Positions 21,727 through 22,766 of a stretch of 22,766 nt of DNA are shown in pieces (the first letter of the stretch is position 1; each line of letters starts with the position of its first letter). A model generated the notes under the pieces. It ran no database searches. It was not told the origin of the DNA and saw only the letters and a list, made by a program, of their open reading frames with translations. The stretch comes from Deltaproteobacteria bacterium (GTDB lineage Bacteria > Desulfobacterota_C > Deferrisomatia > Deferrisomatales > JACRMM01). A program made the position numbers and the translations under genes. The stretch covers positions 1 through 22,766 of the forward strand of contig JACRCS010000655.1 of assembly GCA_016218905.1 (NCBI GenBank). The letters are read 5' to 3'.

Positions 21727-22766
21727 CTAAACGACCCGCAGGGCGCGCGGCGAGAGCGTGAGCCGCTCGACGCCCGTCTGGGTGACCCGGAGCGTGTCCT
21801 CGATACCCACTACGCCCTCTCCGGGGAAGATGAACTTCGGTTCCACCGCGACGACCATTCCCGCCTCCAGCGAGGCGTCGAAGCCCCGAGCCAGGAAGGG
21901 GAGCTCGTCCACCTCCAGGCCAATCCCGTGGCCGACGAAGCTCACCTTCTGCTCGTTCCCCAGGAAGCAGTCTCCGAAGCCCGACTCCTCGGCCGCTCGT
22001 ACGGCCAGCTCGTAGAGCCTCGACGCGGGCACGCCCGGCCTGGCGGCCTCCTCGACCCGCTCCAGGATGCCCCGGGCGACCTCGAAGGCTCGGGTGAGGT
22101 GTTCAGGCAGCGCGCCGAGCGAGAAGGACCGGGTCTGGTCGCAGAGGTAGCCGCCGTGGTTCCCGACGAGATCGACGATGACCGGCTCCCCCCGGCGGAT
22201 CGGCCGTTGGCTGGCGCCGTGGGCCAGGGCCGGAGAGAGCCCCTGGCCTCCGGTGGGCGCGTCCACGAAGGAAGGGGCCGCCGCCGTGGCCCCGGCGAAG
22301 ACGTGGCCGTAGAAGATCTCCTGGTTGAAACCCCTCATCCGGATGAGGCCGCCGTGCCCGCGCCGGCGCAGCTCGTACTCAATGGCTGCCGCGAGCTCGA
22401 GCTCGGTGACGCCTTCTCGGAGGTGGTCGGCGACGGTCTCGACGGCCTGTGCGACGACCTCCCCCGCCCGGCGGATCTGCTCCACCTCGTAGTCGCTCTT
22501 CACGGCGCGGGTCTTGGCGAGCGCCACCGACGCCGACCGCAGCTCTGCCCCCGGGAGGAGCCCCCGCAGCCGCTCGAGCTGGTCCAGGGGCAGGACGTCG
22601 CCCTCTACGCCGATCCGGCGGGGAAGGGAACCGACCCGGGCGCGGATCCGCTCGGCGACGTCCCGGACGGTCGGCAGGGGTTCGATGGGGAAGGGAGATT
22701 CGCTCTGCGCCCGCGCCACGTCCTTTCGGACGAGCACGAGGGGATCGCCTTCCGGGGGAACGAAGA
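21727..22766 (-). CDS. M24-family Xaa-Pro-type aminopeptidase, 5' end outside window
   Basis: This is a metallopeptidase of the pita-bread (M24) fold, likely cleaving X-Pro dipeptides or N-terminal residues. All five metal ligands appear: Asp in 'VIVDLVGNHGG', Asp in 'YLCDQTRSF', His in 'FVGHGIGLEVDEL', Glu in 'VVAVEPKFIF' and Glu in 'VVGIEDTLRV'. The frame is open to the window end and reads FVPPEGDPLVLVRKDV there, typical of the creatinase N-terminal domain. About 345 residues are visible, so perhaps 40-60 residues are missing upstream. The GTG at 22737 is therefore unlikely to be the true start. It converges with the MFS gene. Confidence 0.88.
   Translation of the reverse strand, partial: FVPPEGDPLVLVRKDVARAQSESPFPIEPLPTVRDVAERIRARVGSLPRRIGVEGDVLPLDQLERLRGLLPGAELRSASVALAKTRAVKSDYEVEQIRRAGEVVAQAVETVADHLREGVTELELAAAIEYELRRRGHGGLIRMRGFNQEIFYGHVFAGATAAAPSFVDAPTGGQGLSPALAHGASQRPIRRGEPVIVDLVGNHGGYLCDQTRSFSLGALPEHLTRAFEVARGILERVEEAARPGVPASRLYELAVRAAEESGFGDCFLGNEQKVSFVGHGIGLEVDELPFLARGFDASLEAGMVVAVEPKFIFPGEGVVGIEDTLRVTQTGVERLTLSPRALRVV

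Overview
This is a high-GC bacterial window (roughly two thirds G+C by eye). It encodes 2-oxoacid:ferredoxin oxidoreductase, a Glt-type glutamate/aspartate ABC importer, RadA, a FecR/DUF6600 secreted protein and HMA_2/DUF5132-like small proteins. That mix points to a free-living soil, sediment or groundwater lineage such as Methylomirabilota/Rokubacteria, Acidobacteriota or a former deltaproteobacterium. I cannot choose between them. No rRNA, tRNA or CRISPR array was seen.

Positions 1-4750 look like an eroding accessory region. They hold the first 27 codons of an ISAzo13-like transposase at the edge; a metK gene with only its C-terminal ~180 residues left; two HMA_2-like heavy-metal-associated genes, one intact and coupled to the metK remnant by an ATGA overlap, the other lacking its first codons; a Gly/Ala/Val-rich amphipathic-helix protein; the N-terminal half of an MGDG-synthase-like glycosyltransferase; an intact PAP2 phosphatase; and a DUF5132-like small gene with two compensating frameshifts. 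The metK and second HMA_2 fragments diverge from one point near 1397-1411, next to a short inverted repeat, which suggests a rearrangement or an assembly chimera.

Positions 4750-9600 are ordinary core and small accessory genes: a REC-histidine kinase (-), radA (+), a Cys/His-rich small protein (-), a secreted Phe/Asp/Glu-rich protein (-), and a DUF2281-like antitoxin/RelE-type toxin pair (+) behind a good sigma70-like promoter.

Positions 9625-15982 are a metabolic block on the minus strand. korDABC (2-oxoacid:ferredoxin oxidoreductase with its own 2x[4Fe-4S] ferredoxin) is followed by gltI-gltJ-gltK-gltL under its own likely promoter (12943-12971). Glutamate imported by Glt would yield 2-oxoglutarate, a plausible Kor substrate, so the two sets may work together (inference).

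Positions 16192-22766 hold a two-gene ABC-2 exporter, the FecR/DUF6600 protein, a mini-rhodanese overlapping an MFS exporter with a C-terminal monooxygenase-like domain, and an M24 Xaa-Pro-type peptidase that runs off the window. Three unrelated short-period repeat tracts (11886-11929, 13639-13673, 17757-17816) fill spacers between genes.
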